A stretch of DNA of 64,000 bases from Kuafuiihalomonas sp050331295 (GTDB taxonomy: Bacteria > Myxococcota > Kuafuiibacteriia > Kuafuiibacteriales > Kuafuiibacteriaceae): the NCBI GenBank assembly GCA_050331295.1, contig JBHJGZ010000001.1, positions 1 to 64,000 of the forward strand, in the 5' to 3' direction. This document shows positions 25,935 to 34,233 of the stretch, one piece after another (position 1 is the stretch's first letter; the number at the start of each line of letters is the position of its first letter). The position numbers were made by a program, and so were the translations under genes. A model generated the notes under the pieces. It did no database searches, was not told where the DNA came from, and saw only the letters and a program-made list of their open reading frames with translations.

Positions 25935-26878
25935 GCTCCGGCATTCGATAGGTCGACCGGCGTCACGAAGTCCGGACGTTTCACGGCGACGACGGCGCAG
26001 GTCAGCTTGTTCAGCACGCGTTCAGCGGTATTGCCGATGATGAATCCCGGCAGCCCCGTTCGGCACAAGGTACCCATGACCAGGATGTCCATGAGGCCTA
26101 CGGCCGACATTTCGGGCAGGAGAAGCCGGGGCTCTCCTTTGCGCACGTCCACGTGAACTTCGAGCCCGGATAGGTCGGTGTTGGCCATCAGCCGATCGAC
26201 TTCGCGCATTCGAAGGTCCTCTGTCGTCTTCAGGAGATTGCCGAGTTCCTCTTCGTCCATGCGGCCACGCAAGAGATCCTCACCCCAGAGCGACCACGCG
26301 TGGAAGACGACCAACTTGGCGGCCGACGCTCTGGCGAGCATCGCGGCCATGTCGAGGATCTTCAGGTTGAGTTCGCCATCATCCTCGCTGGTGGGCTCGA
26401 CGTCCAACGCAGCGACGATCCGCCCCGGATTCCATTCGCGATGGTTTCGATGGGCCAAGACCGGCACTGGAGACTTCCGGAGCAGCTTGGCCGTCACCGT
26501 GCCAAATCCTCGACGGCCGTCCCGACGCTGCGGTTCATCGGTCACGACGATCAGGTCAGCGTCGATAGAGGACGCCTGCCGAATGATCTCGATGTGAGGA
26601 ACACCGCTGCGCACGTGGGCTTGCATGGAGACTTCGGGTTCCTCCATCTCCTGCAGCATCCGTTCGATTCGATGCAGTCGGGACTCCACGAGGGAGGCGT
26701 GGAGCTCGGCCGAGGAGACCTTCGATGTCCGCCATGGGCGACGGGGCTCGGCGGGGGCGACGTTCAAGACGTGCACCTCTGCGCCATGTTTTCGCGCCAG
26801 CTCGATGGCGGCGGCGGAGACGCCTTCGCCGCGATCGAAGCCGTCGTAGCCAACGAGGATTCTTCGGATTGGAGCCAT
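25898..26878 (-). CDS. Tandem universal stress protein
   Basis: A 326-residue protein with two universal stress (UspA) domains. Domain one begins IRRILVGYDGFDRGEGV and ends with LLRKSPVPVLAHR; domain two begins RIVAALDVEPTSEDD and ends with GNTAERVLNKLTCAVVAVKRP, where the G-N-T-A-E-R stretch resembles the ATP-binding G-2x-G-9x-G(S/T) motif of nucleotide-binding USPs (MGTLCRTGLPGFIIGNTAE). Domain one has a weaker version. ATG 26878 is chosen because the domain starts there. It is convergent with the ATPase operon and next to a nucleotide-kinase-like gene, a grouping that suggests energy or stress physiology. Confidence 0.9.
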   Translation of the reverse strand: MAPIRRILVGYDGFDRGEGVSAAAIELARKHGAEVHVLNVAPAEPRRPWRTSKVSSAELHASLVESRLHRIERMLQEMEEPEVSMQAHVRSGVPHIEIIRQASSIDADLIVVTDEPQRRDGRRGFGTVTAKLLRKSPVPVLAHRNHREWNPGRIVAALDVEPTSEDDGELNLKILDMAAMLARASAAKLVVFHAWSLWGEDLLRGRMDEEELGNLLKTTEDLRMREVDRLMANTDLSGLEVHVDVRKGEPRLLLPEMSAVGLMDILVMGTLCRTGLPGFIIGNTAERVLNKLTCAVVAVKRPDFVTPVDLSNAGAQSASPKASSSS

Positions 26879-27051
26879 GCCGTCATCGTCGTTCTTGGTG
26901 ACCGTCGAAGGCAACGCCAACGGTCCTTCGTGTTGTTCGGGTGCGAAAGGTCTTCCAGACCCGCACGTCCGGTTCACGAGAGGCGAAGGAAGAGTTTGCA
27001 GTCCAGCCGAGATGGGTTCAGTGCGGCCATCTTGCGGGCCGCGCAGCAGGC

Positions 27052-27744
27052 CTAGGACGCGTCCAAGCCGAATCGCGACCGGTAGGCGGTCACGACCACG
27101 GTGGCCGCTGTTTCCATGCCCAGGGTCGTCGTGTTGACCACGAGTTCGTAATGCGTCGTATCGTCCGGATCCTTCTTGTAGTGGTCCAAAAGAAAGGCCC
27201 GACGGTCGCTGTCGACCCGACGCACCTCCTCGCGAGCCGCGTCGAGATCTAATCCCTTTCGATTCGCGATTCCCTTGATCCGGTCATCCAGCGAAGCGAC
27301 CACGCGAACACGTAGCGCAACATCGGAGTTGAACACGAACTGCGATCCGCGACCCACGATGACCACGTTTCCGTGCTGGCCGATGGTGTGCAGGACTCGA
27401 ACCAAGCGGAGGAAGAACTGGTCAGCCGTCACGTGAGGCCCCTGATAGAAGACGCTCATCATCTCGGCGATGGTGTTCCGGCGGCGTTCGTCCAAGGCCT
27501 CGAGCAAGCGCTCCGATGTTCGGCTGTTCCGTGCCATCTCCTGAAGGATCTCTCGATCCCACACGGTAAATCCCAGGAGTTCGCCGACACGGGTCGCCAG
27601 GGCTGCGCCAAGCGCTCCGTACTGTCGCGAGATGACCACGAGCGGTCGCCAATGCGCAGCGCCCTCGATTCGCTTCTTTTCGACCAGATAACGGCCAACC
27701 TGGCGCTCGACCATGCTCTCGATGTTCTTGGGGTTCGTCTTCAT
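27052..27744 (-). CDS. Cytidylate-kinase-like family protein
   Basis: A 230-residue member of the cytidylate kinase-like (Cmk-like, AAA_26-type) family. It has VVISRQYGALGAALATRVGELL in place of the usual P-loop GxGGxGKGT, then VWDREILQEMAR and VVIVGRGSQFVF, all typical of this subgroup. True CMP kinases phosphorylate CMP/dCMP; these relatives are often found beside stress or transport genes and their substrate is unknown. The P-loop Lys/Ser are replaced (GALGAALAT), so catalytic activity is doubtful. ATG 27744 is supported by the N-terminal family-like helix. Confidence 0.82.
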   Translation of the reverse strand: MKTNPKNIESMVERQVGRYLVEKKRIEGAAHWRPLVVISRQYGALGAALATRVGELLGFTVWDREILQEMARNSRTSERLLEALDERRRNTIAEMMSVFYQGPHVTADQFFLRLVRVLHTIGQHGNVVIVGRGSQFVFNSDVALRVRVVASLDDRIKGIANRKGLDLDAAREEVRRVDSDRRAFLLDHYKKDPDDTTHYELVVNTTTLGMETAATVVVTAYRSRFGLDAS

Positions 27745-27984
27745 GCCGGATCGTCCTCCGCGATTGGCGCTCAGTGTACCACGTTGGTTCGAAGACGACG
27801 TACCCAGAGAGCGGCTCTGCAGCCCGAGGCCGCCCCCATGTCGCAGACGGCTCGCGTGCGCCCTCGCCGTCGGGTTTCATCCTGCGCAAATCCTCCGGCC
27901 TCTGGCGTGGTGGACTCCCCTCCGGAGGCGTCGGGCCTCTTCCGTCAGGACCCACGCGCCTGGAGGCTCGAGCCGGGGTCGCGT

Positions 27985-28812
27985 TCATCCGGACCGGGAC
28001 GCGATCAAGGGTCCCTCTGCGCCGACCTTCCTGCGTTGGAACTCGGTGACCCCGAGCAGGCGGAAGAGCCATCCGGCCACGCCTGGAAACAGCGCGTAGA
28101 GCATCAGCAGCGGCCGAATCGGCGTCGAATTGACGATGATTTCCGCTCGGTTCGTCTGCACGACATGCACGACCGCCCGCGCCACCTGCGGTGCCGTGCA
28201 CGAGCCGAGGCTCGCGGGTGGCGTGACGCCGAACTTTGCGAACATGCCCACCTCGGTGACGAAACCCGGGCAGATGACCGAGACGCTGACGCCCGTGCCC
28301 TCGAGCTCGATTCGCAGAGCGTTACTCCACTCCACGAGGCCGGCCTTGGTACCGGAATAGAGCGCATCGTAGGGCGCGCCCTTCTTGCCGCCGATCGAGG
28401 CCATGTTGACGATGTGGCCACGTCCGAGTTTGCCCATGGCGGGAAGCACGAGCCGAGTCAGGTGCATCGGCGCCACGAGGTTCGTCGTCACGGTCCGTTC
28501 GATGGTCTCCGCGTCGAGGCAGGCAAACGCCCCTTCGGATTCGAGCCCAGCATTGTTGACCAGGATGTCGACGGCGCCCAGGGCGCTCTCGGCTTCCTCG
28601 ACCAGTCGAGCGCGTTCGTCCCGCTCGGAGAGGTCGGCCGTGATCACGTGGACGTCGACGCCGCGTTCACGGATCTCCGAGGCCAGTGCCTCGAGCGGCT
28701 CAGGGCTTCGGGCGGTGAGGGCGACGTGGACACCTTCGTCGGCGAGGGCACGCGCGATGTACGGGCCGATACCGCGCGACGCCCCGGTCACCAGCGCTCT
28801 TCTGCCCTTCAT
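27985..28812 (-). CDS. Short-chain dehydrogenase/reductase
   Basis: A 275-residue classical SDR. The cofactor motif TGASRGIG is at residues 9-16, followed by NNAG (in VDILVNNAGLE), the active-site Ser in NMASIGGKK and YDALYSGTKAG with Tyr and Lys of the YxxxK motif. C-terminally a hydrophobic segment (LLMLYALFPGVAGWLFRLLG) suggests a membrane-associated enzyme acting on lipids or steroids, as in DHRS/11-beta-HSD-like SDRs. Substrate not determinable. It is divergent from the ABC exporter operon, with 254 bp between. Confidence 0.92.
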   Translation of the reverse strand: MKGRRALVTGASRGIGPYIARALADEGVHVALTARSPEPLEALASEIRERGVDVHVITADLSERDERARLVEEAESALGAVDILVNNAGLESEGAFACLDAETIERTVTTNLVAPMHLTRLVLPAMGKLGRGHIVNMASIGGKKGAPYDALYSGTKAGLVEWSNALRIELEGTGVSVSVICPGFVTEVGMFAKFGVTPPASLGSCTAPQVARAVVHVVQTNRAEIIVNSTPIRPLLMLYALFPGVAGWLFRLLGVTEFQRRKVGAEGPLIASRSG

Positions 28813-29066
28813 GGGTGCAGCATAGACAGAATGTGATTCGATGGGCGAGGAGTCGGTCGTTCACCTCAGCCTACGGAGCCGACGCCTGCTCTGGTGGGCG
28901 CGGATCATGCCCCGAATCATTCAGCGCGGCCGTGTTCTTGAGCCCCCATCGTCTCGAAACTCGCCGCGTTCTGGACATTCGACCTGAGGATAAAGGAGCT
29001 TCCGGCTCGGCCATCTGTCGGGCGGTCCGTGCGGCAGAGGGTGAGGAAGGTCGGCGGGGCAAGGGC

Positions 29067-29999
29067 GTGATCGAGGTGGAGCAACTCAGCAAACGCTTCG
29101 GCGAGCTCGTCGCGGTCGACAAGATCAGCTTCACCGCCCGAGGCGGCGAGATCTTCGGCCTGCTCGGACCCAACGGTGCCGGCAAGTCCACCACCATCGG
29201 TTGTATCAGTGGCCTGCTGAAACCCAGTACGGGCCGTGTGCGTCTCATGGGTCATGACGTGGCCACCGCTGGGCCGGTAGCGCGCCGCAGCCTGGGTTTC
29301 GTCCCGCAAGAGCTGGCCCTGTACGAAGAGCTGTCCGCGCGCGAGAACCTTCGCTACTGGGGCAGTGCCTACGGTCTGCGCGGCGCCACGCTCGAGCATC
29401 GGGTGCAGGCGGTGCTCGAGGCCGTCGAGCTTCTGGATCGCGACCGCGAGCCGGTCGAGAACTTCAGCGGCGGCATGAAGCGCCGCCTCAACTTCGGCTG
29501 TGGCCTCGTCCACGAGCCGGCGGTGCTCCTTCTCGACGAGCCGACCGTGGGCGTCGATCCGCAGTCGCGGGAGCACCTGCTGGCCATGGTGCGCGCGCAG
29601 GTTGCAGGTGGCACGTGTGTGCTCTACACGACGCATTACATGGAGGAAGCCGAAGCTCTGTGCGACCGGCTGGCGATCATGGATCACGGACACATCATTG
29701 CTGGCGGGACGCTGGACGAGCTGCGCGCCATGGTCGGCGGTCGGGACGTGCTGCGCTTCAGTGGCCGCTTCGACGAAGCTCGGACGCGCTCGGCCCTGCA
29801 GGACGGTCTCTCGGGTATCGAGCTGCTGCACATCGACGAAGGCGGACTTCAGCTGTCGCTGCCCGACGCACCGCGACAGCTCTCCGCGGTAGTGGCCGCG
29901 CTGGGCGGAGCGGGTTGTGACATTCATGAGACGCTGCTGACGCGGGCGAGCTTGGAGAGTCTGTTCATCAAGCTCACCGGCAAGGAGCTCCGCGAGTGA
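29067..29999 (+). CDS. ABC-2 exporter ATP-binding protein
   Basis: A 310-residue ATPase: Walker A GPNGAGKST at residues 34-42, signature NFSGGMKRR, Walker B VLLLDEPTVGVD, and the switch His in YTTHYMEE. The C-terminal 80 residues form the extra domain seen in ABC-2/drug and lipid exporters of the CcmA/NatA type. Start is a GTG at 29067; the frame is open upstream to 28815 but without family similarity. The stop overlaps the first permease gene, forming a three-gene operon. Confidence 0.95.
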   Translation: MIEVEQLSKRFGELVAVDKISFTARGGEIFGLLGPNGAGKSTTIGCISGLLKPSTGRVRLMGHDVATAGPVARRSLGFVPQELALYEELSARENLRYWGSAYGLRGATLEHRVQAVLEAVELLDRDREPVENFSGGMKRRLNFGCGLVHEPAVLLLDEPTVGVDPQSREHLLAMVRAQVAGGTCVLYTTHYMEEAEALCDRLAIMDHGHIIAGGTLDELRAMVGGRDVLRFSGRFDEARTRSALQDGLSGIELLHIDEGGLQLSLPDAPRQLSAVVAALGGAGCDIHETLLTRASLESLFIKLTGKELRE

Positions 30000-31237
30000 A
30001 TCTGTCTTTCGTCGCTCATGCCATGCGCAAAGATCTGGGCCGCCGGGCGCGGGACCCGTGGTCGCTGCTGTGGTGGCTGGGGGTCCCGCTGATGGTCGGC
30101 GCGTTGATCACCCTGGGGACCGACATCGAGCGTACCCCCACCGCCGAGTTGTTGCTGGTGGACGAAGACGACAGCCTGATAAGCGGACTGCTGGCCACGG
30201 CGCTTTCCGGGGGTGCGGGTGATGGTGATGCGGCGCAGCTCATCCATGTCGAGATGGTGGACCGAACTGAGGGTGAGGCGCGCATGCAACGAGGTGAGGC
30301 CAGCGCGCTGCTGATCGTGCCAAAGGGGTTCGGTGAGGCGGTGTTGAGGAAGCAATCGACCGAGCTCGAGCTGCTGACCAATCCGGCCCAAACGATTCTG
30401 CCCGCAGTGGTCGAGGAGACGCTCAGCATCCTCGTCGATGCGACGTTTTACGCCCAGCAGCTGTTCGGCGAGGAATTCGCCACGATCCTCGACGCAGCAG
30501 ACGATGGGGCGGCTCCAGAGAGGGAACAGATTTCTGCCATCGCCTTGTCGGTCGACGACACGGTGAAGCGGGCGGCGCCGCTGCTGCTGCCGCCGGCGAT
30601 CAGCGTGGACTCGATTGCGACCGACACTTCTTCGCCGGTGCGCGTTGCGTTGTTGTTCTACCCCGGCATCCTCGTGATGGCGCTGCTCCTCACTGCCCAG
30701 GGTCTGAGCGGAGACTTTTGGCATGAACGCGACGGCGGTACACTGGAACGACTGCTCGTTTCGCCGCAGACGACCGCAGCCTATGTGGTCGCCAAGTTCG
30801 GGATGGCGGCGGCCATGGTGGGCGCCATCGCGGTCCCGATGCTCGTCCTGGGCTTCATCTATCACGGCATCGCCCTCACGCGCTTGCCGCTCGCGCTCCT
30901 GATGATGATCCTGGCGGGCTTGGTTTTGTTCGGCCTGCTCTCGCTGATCCAGCTGTTCGCGCCTACACGCAAGGCGGCTTCGCTGATCAGCGGCGTCCTC
31001 GTTTTGCCGCTGATGATGGTGGGAGGTAGCTTTTTTCCTTTCGAGAGCATGCCTCGGTGGCTCGCGACCATCGGCCGGGTGTCGCCCAATGGCGCCATGC
31101 TGGAGCAGCTCAAACGTTACTTGCTCGGTCAGCACACAACCGGGTCCATGACCGTGACCCTCCTCGTCATGTCGGCCAGCGTATCGGTTCTGTGGGTGGC
31201 GGTGACCATGCGTCAACGGGGCGCGCTACGTGGCTGA
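29996..31237 (+). CDS. ABC-2 type permease (first)
   Basis: A 413-residue ABC-2 permease with one N-terminal membrane helix (SLLWWLGVPLMVGALITLG), a large extracytoplasmic domain of about 180 residues (including TEGEARMQRGEASALLIVPKG, typical of ABC-2 family), and five C-terminal helices (LLFYPGILVMALLLTAQGL, AAAMVGAIAVPMLVLGFIY, LLMMILAGLVLFGLLSLIQ and others). It pairs with the second permease to form the membrane part. GTG start overlaps the ATPase stop by 4 bp. Export of a lipid, drug or ion is possible; the cargo is unknown. Confidence 0.92.
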   Translation: MNLSFVAHAMRKDLGRRARDPWSLLWWLGVPLMVGALITLGTDIERTPTAELLLVDEDDSLISGLLATALSGGAGDGDAAQLIHVEMVDRTEGEARMQRGEASALLIVPKGFGEAVLRKQSTELELLTNPAQTILPAVVEETLSILVDATFYAQQLFGEEFATILDAADDGAAPEREQISAIALSVDDTVKRAAPLLLPPAISVDSIATDTSSPVRVALLFYPGILVMALLLTAQGLSGDFWHERDGGTLERLLVSPQTTAAYVVAKFGMAAAMVGAIAVPMLVLGFIYHGIALTRLPLALLMMILAGLVLFGLLSLIQLFAPTRKAASLISGVLVLPLMMVGGSFFPFESMPRWLATIGRVSPNGAMLEQLKRYLLGQHTTGSMTVTLLVMSASVSVLWVAVTMRQRGALRG

Positions 31238-32384
31238 GCACCCGACGGGCGGCGCTTCTGGATGGAAGATGGCGCTGTTCATCGGCCGCAAGGACGTCGC
31301 CTATGCATTGCGCGCGCGGATCACCGTGCTGTGGCTGTTCATCATGCCGATCGTGTTCATGTTCTTCATCGGCACGACCACGAAACGTGTCGCGACCGTC
31401 GGCGGTCCGGTGGGGCTGGCCATCGAGCGCGGCGACGATGGGGGCTACCTCAGCGACCACCTGATACGACTGCTCGAGCAGCGCGGCTTCGACGTCGCCG
31501 TGGGACCCGATGCGCCCGTCTCCCAGCGATTGCGGGTCCCGGCACGCTTCACGTCGCGGGTGCTGTCCGGGGATGGTGTGACGCTCGAGCACGAGCACCA
31601 GCTGGGCGAGCTCAGTGCCACGTATGACGCGCTTCGCATTCGACGGGCGGCGTACACCCTGTTGGCGGACGTCGTGACCAGCGGGGCGGGCGACCGCGGC
31701 GACGGCGCCGCCGCGCTGGCGGCCCTCGACGCGAAACCTCGACCGCTGAAGCTGAAGGTGATGACCGCGGGGCGGCGCGTCGAGATCCCGAGCGGCTTCG
31801 AGCAGGCGGTGCCCGGCATGATGGTGATGTTCACCATGCTGGTGCTGCTGACGAGCGGCGCCATCGACCTGTTCTTGGACCGCAAGCGAGGGGTGCTGCG
31901 CCGGCTCGCGGCCGCGCCGGTCACCCGCGGGTGGATCGTGGCTGGCAAGTGGGCCGGCAAGATGTCGCTGGCGCTGACCCAGATCGGATTTGCGATGCTG
32001 GTCGGAACGCTGCTGTTCGGGATGCGTTGGGGCCCCGACCTGTTCACGGTCGTCGCGGTGTTGGCGGGCTGGGCTGCGCTCTGTGCGTCGCTGGCGCTGC
32101 TGCTGGGTAGCGTCGGTCGCACCGAGGGCCAGGTGATGGGCCTGGGTTTGGCGACGACCATGCTGCTGGGCGCGCTGGGCGGCTGTTGGTGGCCCATCGA
32201 GATCACGCCGTCCGCCATGCAGACGATACAGAAGATGCTGCCGTCAGGCTGGACGATGGATGCTCTCCATCGGCTGATAAGCTTCCAGACCGGCCCGGTG
32301 AGCGTGCTGCCGCACCTTTTCTCCCTCGCGCTCGGCGCGTTGCTGCTGGGGTGGCTCGCCCAGCGCCATTTTCGCTTCGAATGA
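31230..32384 (+). CDS. ABC-2 type permease (second)
   Basis: A 384-residue ABC-2 permease with the same plan as its neighbour: a first helix (ITVLWLFIMPIVFMFFIGT), a long extracytoplasmic loop, then five helices (MMVMFTMLVLLTSGAIDLFL, LVGTLLFGMRWG, LGLATTMLLGALGGCWWPIEI and others). The cytoplasmic DRKRGVLRRLAAAPVTRG motif is the coupling element conserved in this family (E/R-rich, LLAxPVSR-like). GTG start overlaps the first permease by 8 bp. Two different permeases plus one ATPase indicate a heterodimeric exporter. Confidence 0.92.
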   Translation: MAEHPTGGASGWKMALFIGRKDVAYALRARITVLWLFIMPIVFMFFIGTTTKRVATVGGPVGLAIERGDDGGYLSDHLIRLLEQRGFDVAVGPDAPVSQRLRVPARFTSRVLSGDGVTLEHEHQLGELSATYDALRIRRAAYTLLADVVTSGAGDRGDGAAALAALDAKPRPLKLKVMTAGRRVEIPSGFEQAVPGMMVMFTMLVLLTSGAIDLFLDRKRGVLRRLAAAPVTRGWIVAGKWAGKMSLALTQIGFAMLVGTLLFGMRWGPDLFTVVAVLAGWAALCASLALLLGSVGRTEGQVMGLGLATTMLLGALGGCWWPIEITPSAMQTIQKMLPSGWTMDALHRLISFQTGPVSVLPHLFSLALGALLLGWLAQRHFRFE

Positions 32385-32576
32385 GGGTCGCAGGCGCATT
32401 TGCCGACGTGCGGTTGGGCTCACCTCCGAGATAGGCGGTGGCGCGGGGCCTTCGAGAGCCGGAGCTCGCAGAGGTCATGTCCAAGCAAATGAGCCGGCAG
32501 GGCTCACTTCTCGTGAACCGGCGCCGGTTTGACATCCATACCGAAGGTATGTATCTGGCTTGGTCAGGAGGTTCTC

Positions 32577-33005
32577 ATGACGCCCATCAGCAGTTTCTAC
32601 CCCGTATTGGTCTCCGCGGATGTCGGCTCGGCAGCCCAGTTCTACCAGCAACATCTCGGATTCCGAGCCTTGTTCACCTCGGATTGGTACATCCACCTGC
32701 AGCATGCCGAGCACCCGGAGGTGAACCTGGCTCTTCTCGACGCCCATCACGAAACGGTTCCGCCGGAGCAGCGCACGCCGGCGAGAGGCGTGCTGGTCAA
32801 CCTCGAGGTGGAGGATGTCGACGCCGAGTACGCCCGGTTGACGGACGCCGGAGCCGAGATGGTCTTGTCGCTTCGTGACGAGCCCTGGGGGCAGCGGCAC
32901 TTCATCTTGCGGGGGCCCGACGGCGTCTTGGTGGACATCATCAAGCCCATTCCCCCGTCGGAGCAGTTCGCGGCGAGCTACGTGGAAGACGCCCGCCCGT
33001 GTTGA
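32577..33005 (+). CDS. VOC/glyoxalase-fold protein
   Basis: A 142-residue vicinal-oxygen-chelate protein with two beta-alpha-beta-beta-beta units: FYPVLVSADVGSAAQFYQQHLGF in the first and VLVNLEVEDVDAEYARLTDAGAE in the second, ending FILRGPDGVLVDIIKPI. Candidate metal ligands include a His near the middle (HLQHAEHPEVN) and the acidic residue near VDIIKP. Family members include glyoxalases, dioxygenases and antibiotic-binding proteins; function here is unknown. ATG 32577 has a ggagg Shine-Dalgarno. It overlaps the TfoX-like gene by 7 bp and is the first of three coupled genes. Confidence 0.9.
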   Translation: MTPISSFYPVLVSADVGSAAQFYQQHLGFRALFTSDWYIHLQHAEHPEVNLALLDAHHETVPPEQRTPARGVLVNLEVEDVDAEYARLTDAGAEMVLSLRDEPWGQRHFILRGPDGVLVDIIKPIPPSEQFAASYVEDARPC

Positions 33006-33253
33006 ACGGCCTCACGAATCTCGGTCCCACCACAATACGTCGCCTCGAGGCGGTCGGCATCCGCGATCGAGAGACCTTGGCGCGGGTGGGCCCCGCGTCC
33101 GCCTACAGGGTCCTCTGCGCGGAAGCGGGGGCTCGACTCCCCGTTTGCTTTTATCTGTATGCGCTCGAAGGCGCGCTGCGGGGCGTCGACTGGCGCTCGC
33201 TCAGCCCTGAGGAGAAGGCCCGCCTTCGGGACAAAGCCGGGCTCGACGGATGA
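32999..33253 (+). CDS. TfoX C-terminal domain protein
   Basis: An 84-residue protein equal to the TfoX/Sxy C-terminal domain alone: LTNLGPTTIRRLEAVGIRDRETLARVGPA is the helix-hairpin-helix-like start, then LPVCFYLYALEGALRGVDWRSL and LSPEEKARLR. In Haemophilus and E. coli, Sxy regulates competence genes; short C-terminal-domain proteins of this type occur beside many unrelated genes and their role is unclear. GTG start (32999) overlaps the VOC stop; its own TGA overlaps the ATG of the TetR gene (ATGA). No competence genes are nearby. Confidence 0.85.
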   Translation: MLNGLTNLGPTTIRRLEAVGIRDRETLARVGPASAYRVLCAEAGARLPVCFYLYALEGALRGVDWRSLSPEEKARLRDKAGLDG

Positions 33254-33903
33254 AGACCCGAGGCAAGCCTCGCACGAACGCCGAGATGAGCGACGCCACC
33301 ATGGATTCACTCGTGAAGCGCGCGCGGCAGGAGTTCGGACTGAAGGGCTACGCCGAGGCGTCGGTCGAGCACATCGCGGGCGAGGTCGGTCTCACCAAGG
33401 GCGCGGTCTACTATCACTTCAAGAACAAGAAGGGCTTCTTCGAGGCGGTGCTCCGGGACTGCCAGAGGGACATCGTCACGCGGATCGAAGCCCGAGCGAC
33501 GTCGTCACCGGAGCCTCGTCAAGCCATCGTCGATGGGTGCTTGGCGTTTCTGGACGTGGTGATGGATGAAGAGCTCAGGCAGGTGGTGCTGGTCGACGGC
33601 CCCGCGGTGCTCGGCTATGGCCACTGGCGCCGCATCGATTCGGAGTTCGGGCTTGGTTCCTTGAAGGAGGGCCTTCAGGCGTACGCGTCGGACCATGGTC
33701 CGGTCGACGTCGACGTCGTGGCCCATACCATTTCAGGCGCCCTCAATGATTTGGTGCTCTTCGTCTCCGAGTCTTCGAATCGGACCGCGTCCCACCGACG
33801 GGTGCGGCGTCAATTGCCCATCCTCGTCGCGTCGATGCTCGATTCGGCGTCGGTCGCGGCTGCTCCTCGGCGCACGGCGGCGCGGGCAGGAGGTCGCCGA
33901 TGA
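33250..33903 (+). CDS. TetR family transcriptional regulator
   Basis: A 217-residue TetR-type regulator. The N-terminal HTH has ARQEFGLKGYAEASVEHIAGEVGLTKGAVYYHFKNK split across residues 25-60, one of the most conserved elements in bacteria. The ligand-binding C-terminal part includes LVDGPAVLGYGHWRRID, seen in a subgroup often linked to transporters. The C-terminus is Ala/Arg-rich and probably disordered. It is the third gene of a VOC-TfoX_C-TetR unit with overlapping ends and probably regulates its own operon and possibly the ABC exporter upstream; that is inference. Confidence 0.92.
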   Translation: MKTRGKPRTNAEMSDATMDSLVKRARQEFGLKGYAEASVEHIAGEVGLTKGAVYYHFKNKKGFFEAVLRDCQRDIVTRIEARATSSPEPRQAIVDGCLAFLDVVMDEELRQVVLVDGPAVLGYGHWRRIDSEFGLGSLKEGLQAYASDHGPVDVDVVAHTISGALNDLVLFVSESSNRTASHRRVRRQLPILVASMLDSASVAAAPRRTAARAGGRR

Positions 33904-34233
33904 GAACGCGCATCGTGGCCCTCGACCATCACCATGGCGTGCCCTCATCGACCCCACGCTTCCGAAAATCGCGACCAGCCCCTTTTTTCGAGCGTCGGCT
34001 TTCTGCTGGTCAGGACCTCGCCGAAAGATGTGACTGGAAACACCCGAAACTTCTCGGTAGGCGGGCTGTTCTAGGGGGCTCGAGGCAATTGGAGCGCCAC
34101 GCGGACCCGCGGCGGGTGAAGTGACGTGCATGTCGGCACCGGCCAGCCGAGGAAGCGGTTACGTCTGGGGCGGGAACCCACCGAAACCATTCTCGAGTGG
34201 CGCATTCCGAGCCTGCGTGTTGGGGAGAAGCCG
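33904..34233. other. Intergenic region upstream of subtilase
   Basis: About 330 bases without a gene. A C-rich stretch followed by a run of six T (cccctttttt, near 33984) lies 80 bp after the TetR stop but has no clear hairpin before it. The end contains the ggggag ribosome site of the subtilase gene. I see no repeat or RNA element. Confidence 0.5.

Noticed and set aside
33984..33998. Rho-independent terminator after the TetR gene
   Set aside because: A T-run is present but no stable hairpin precedes it.
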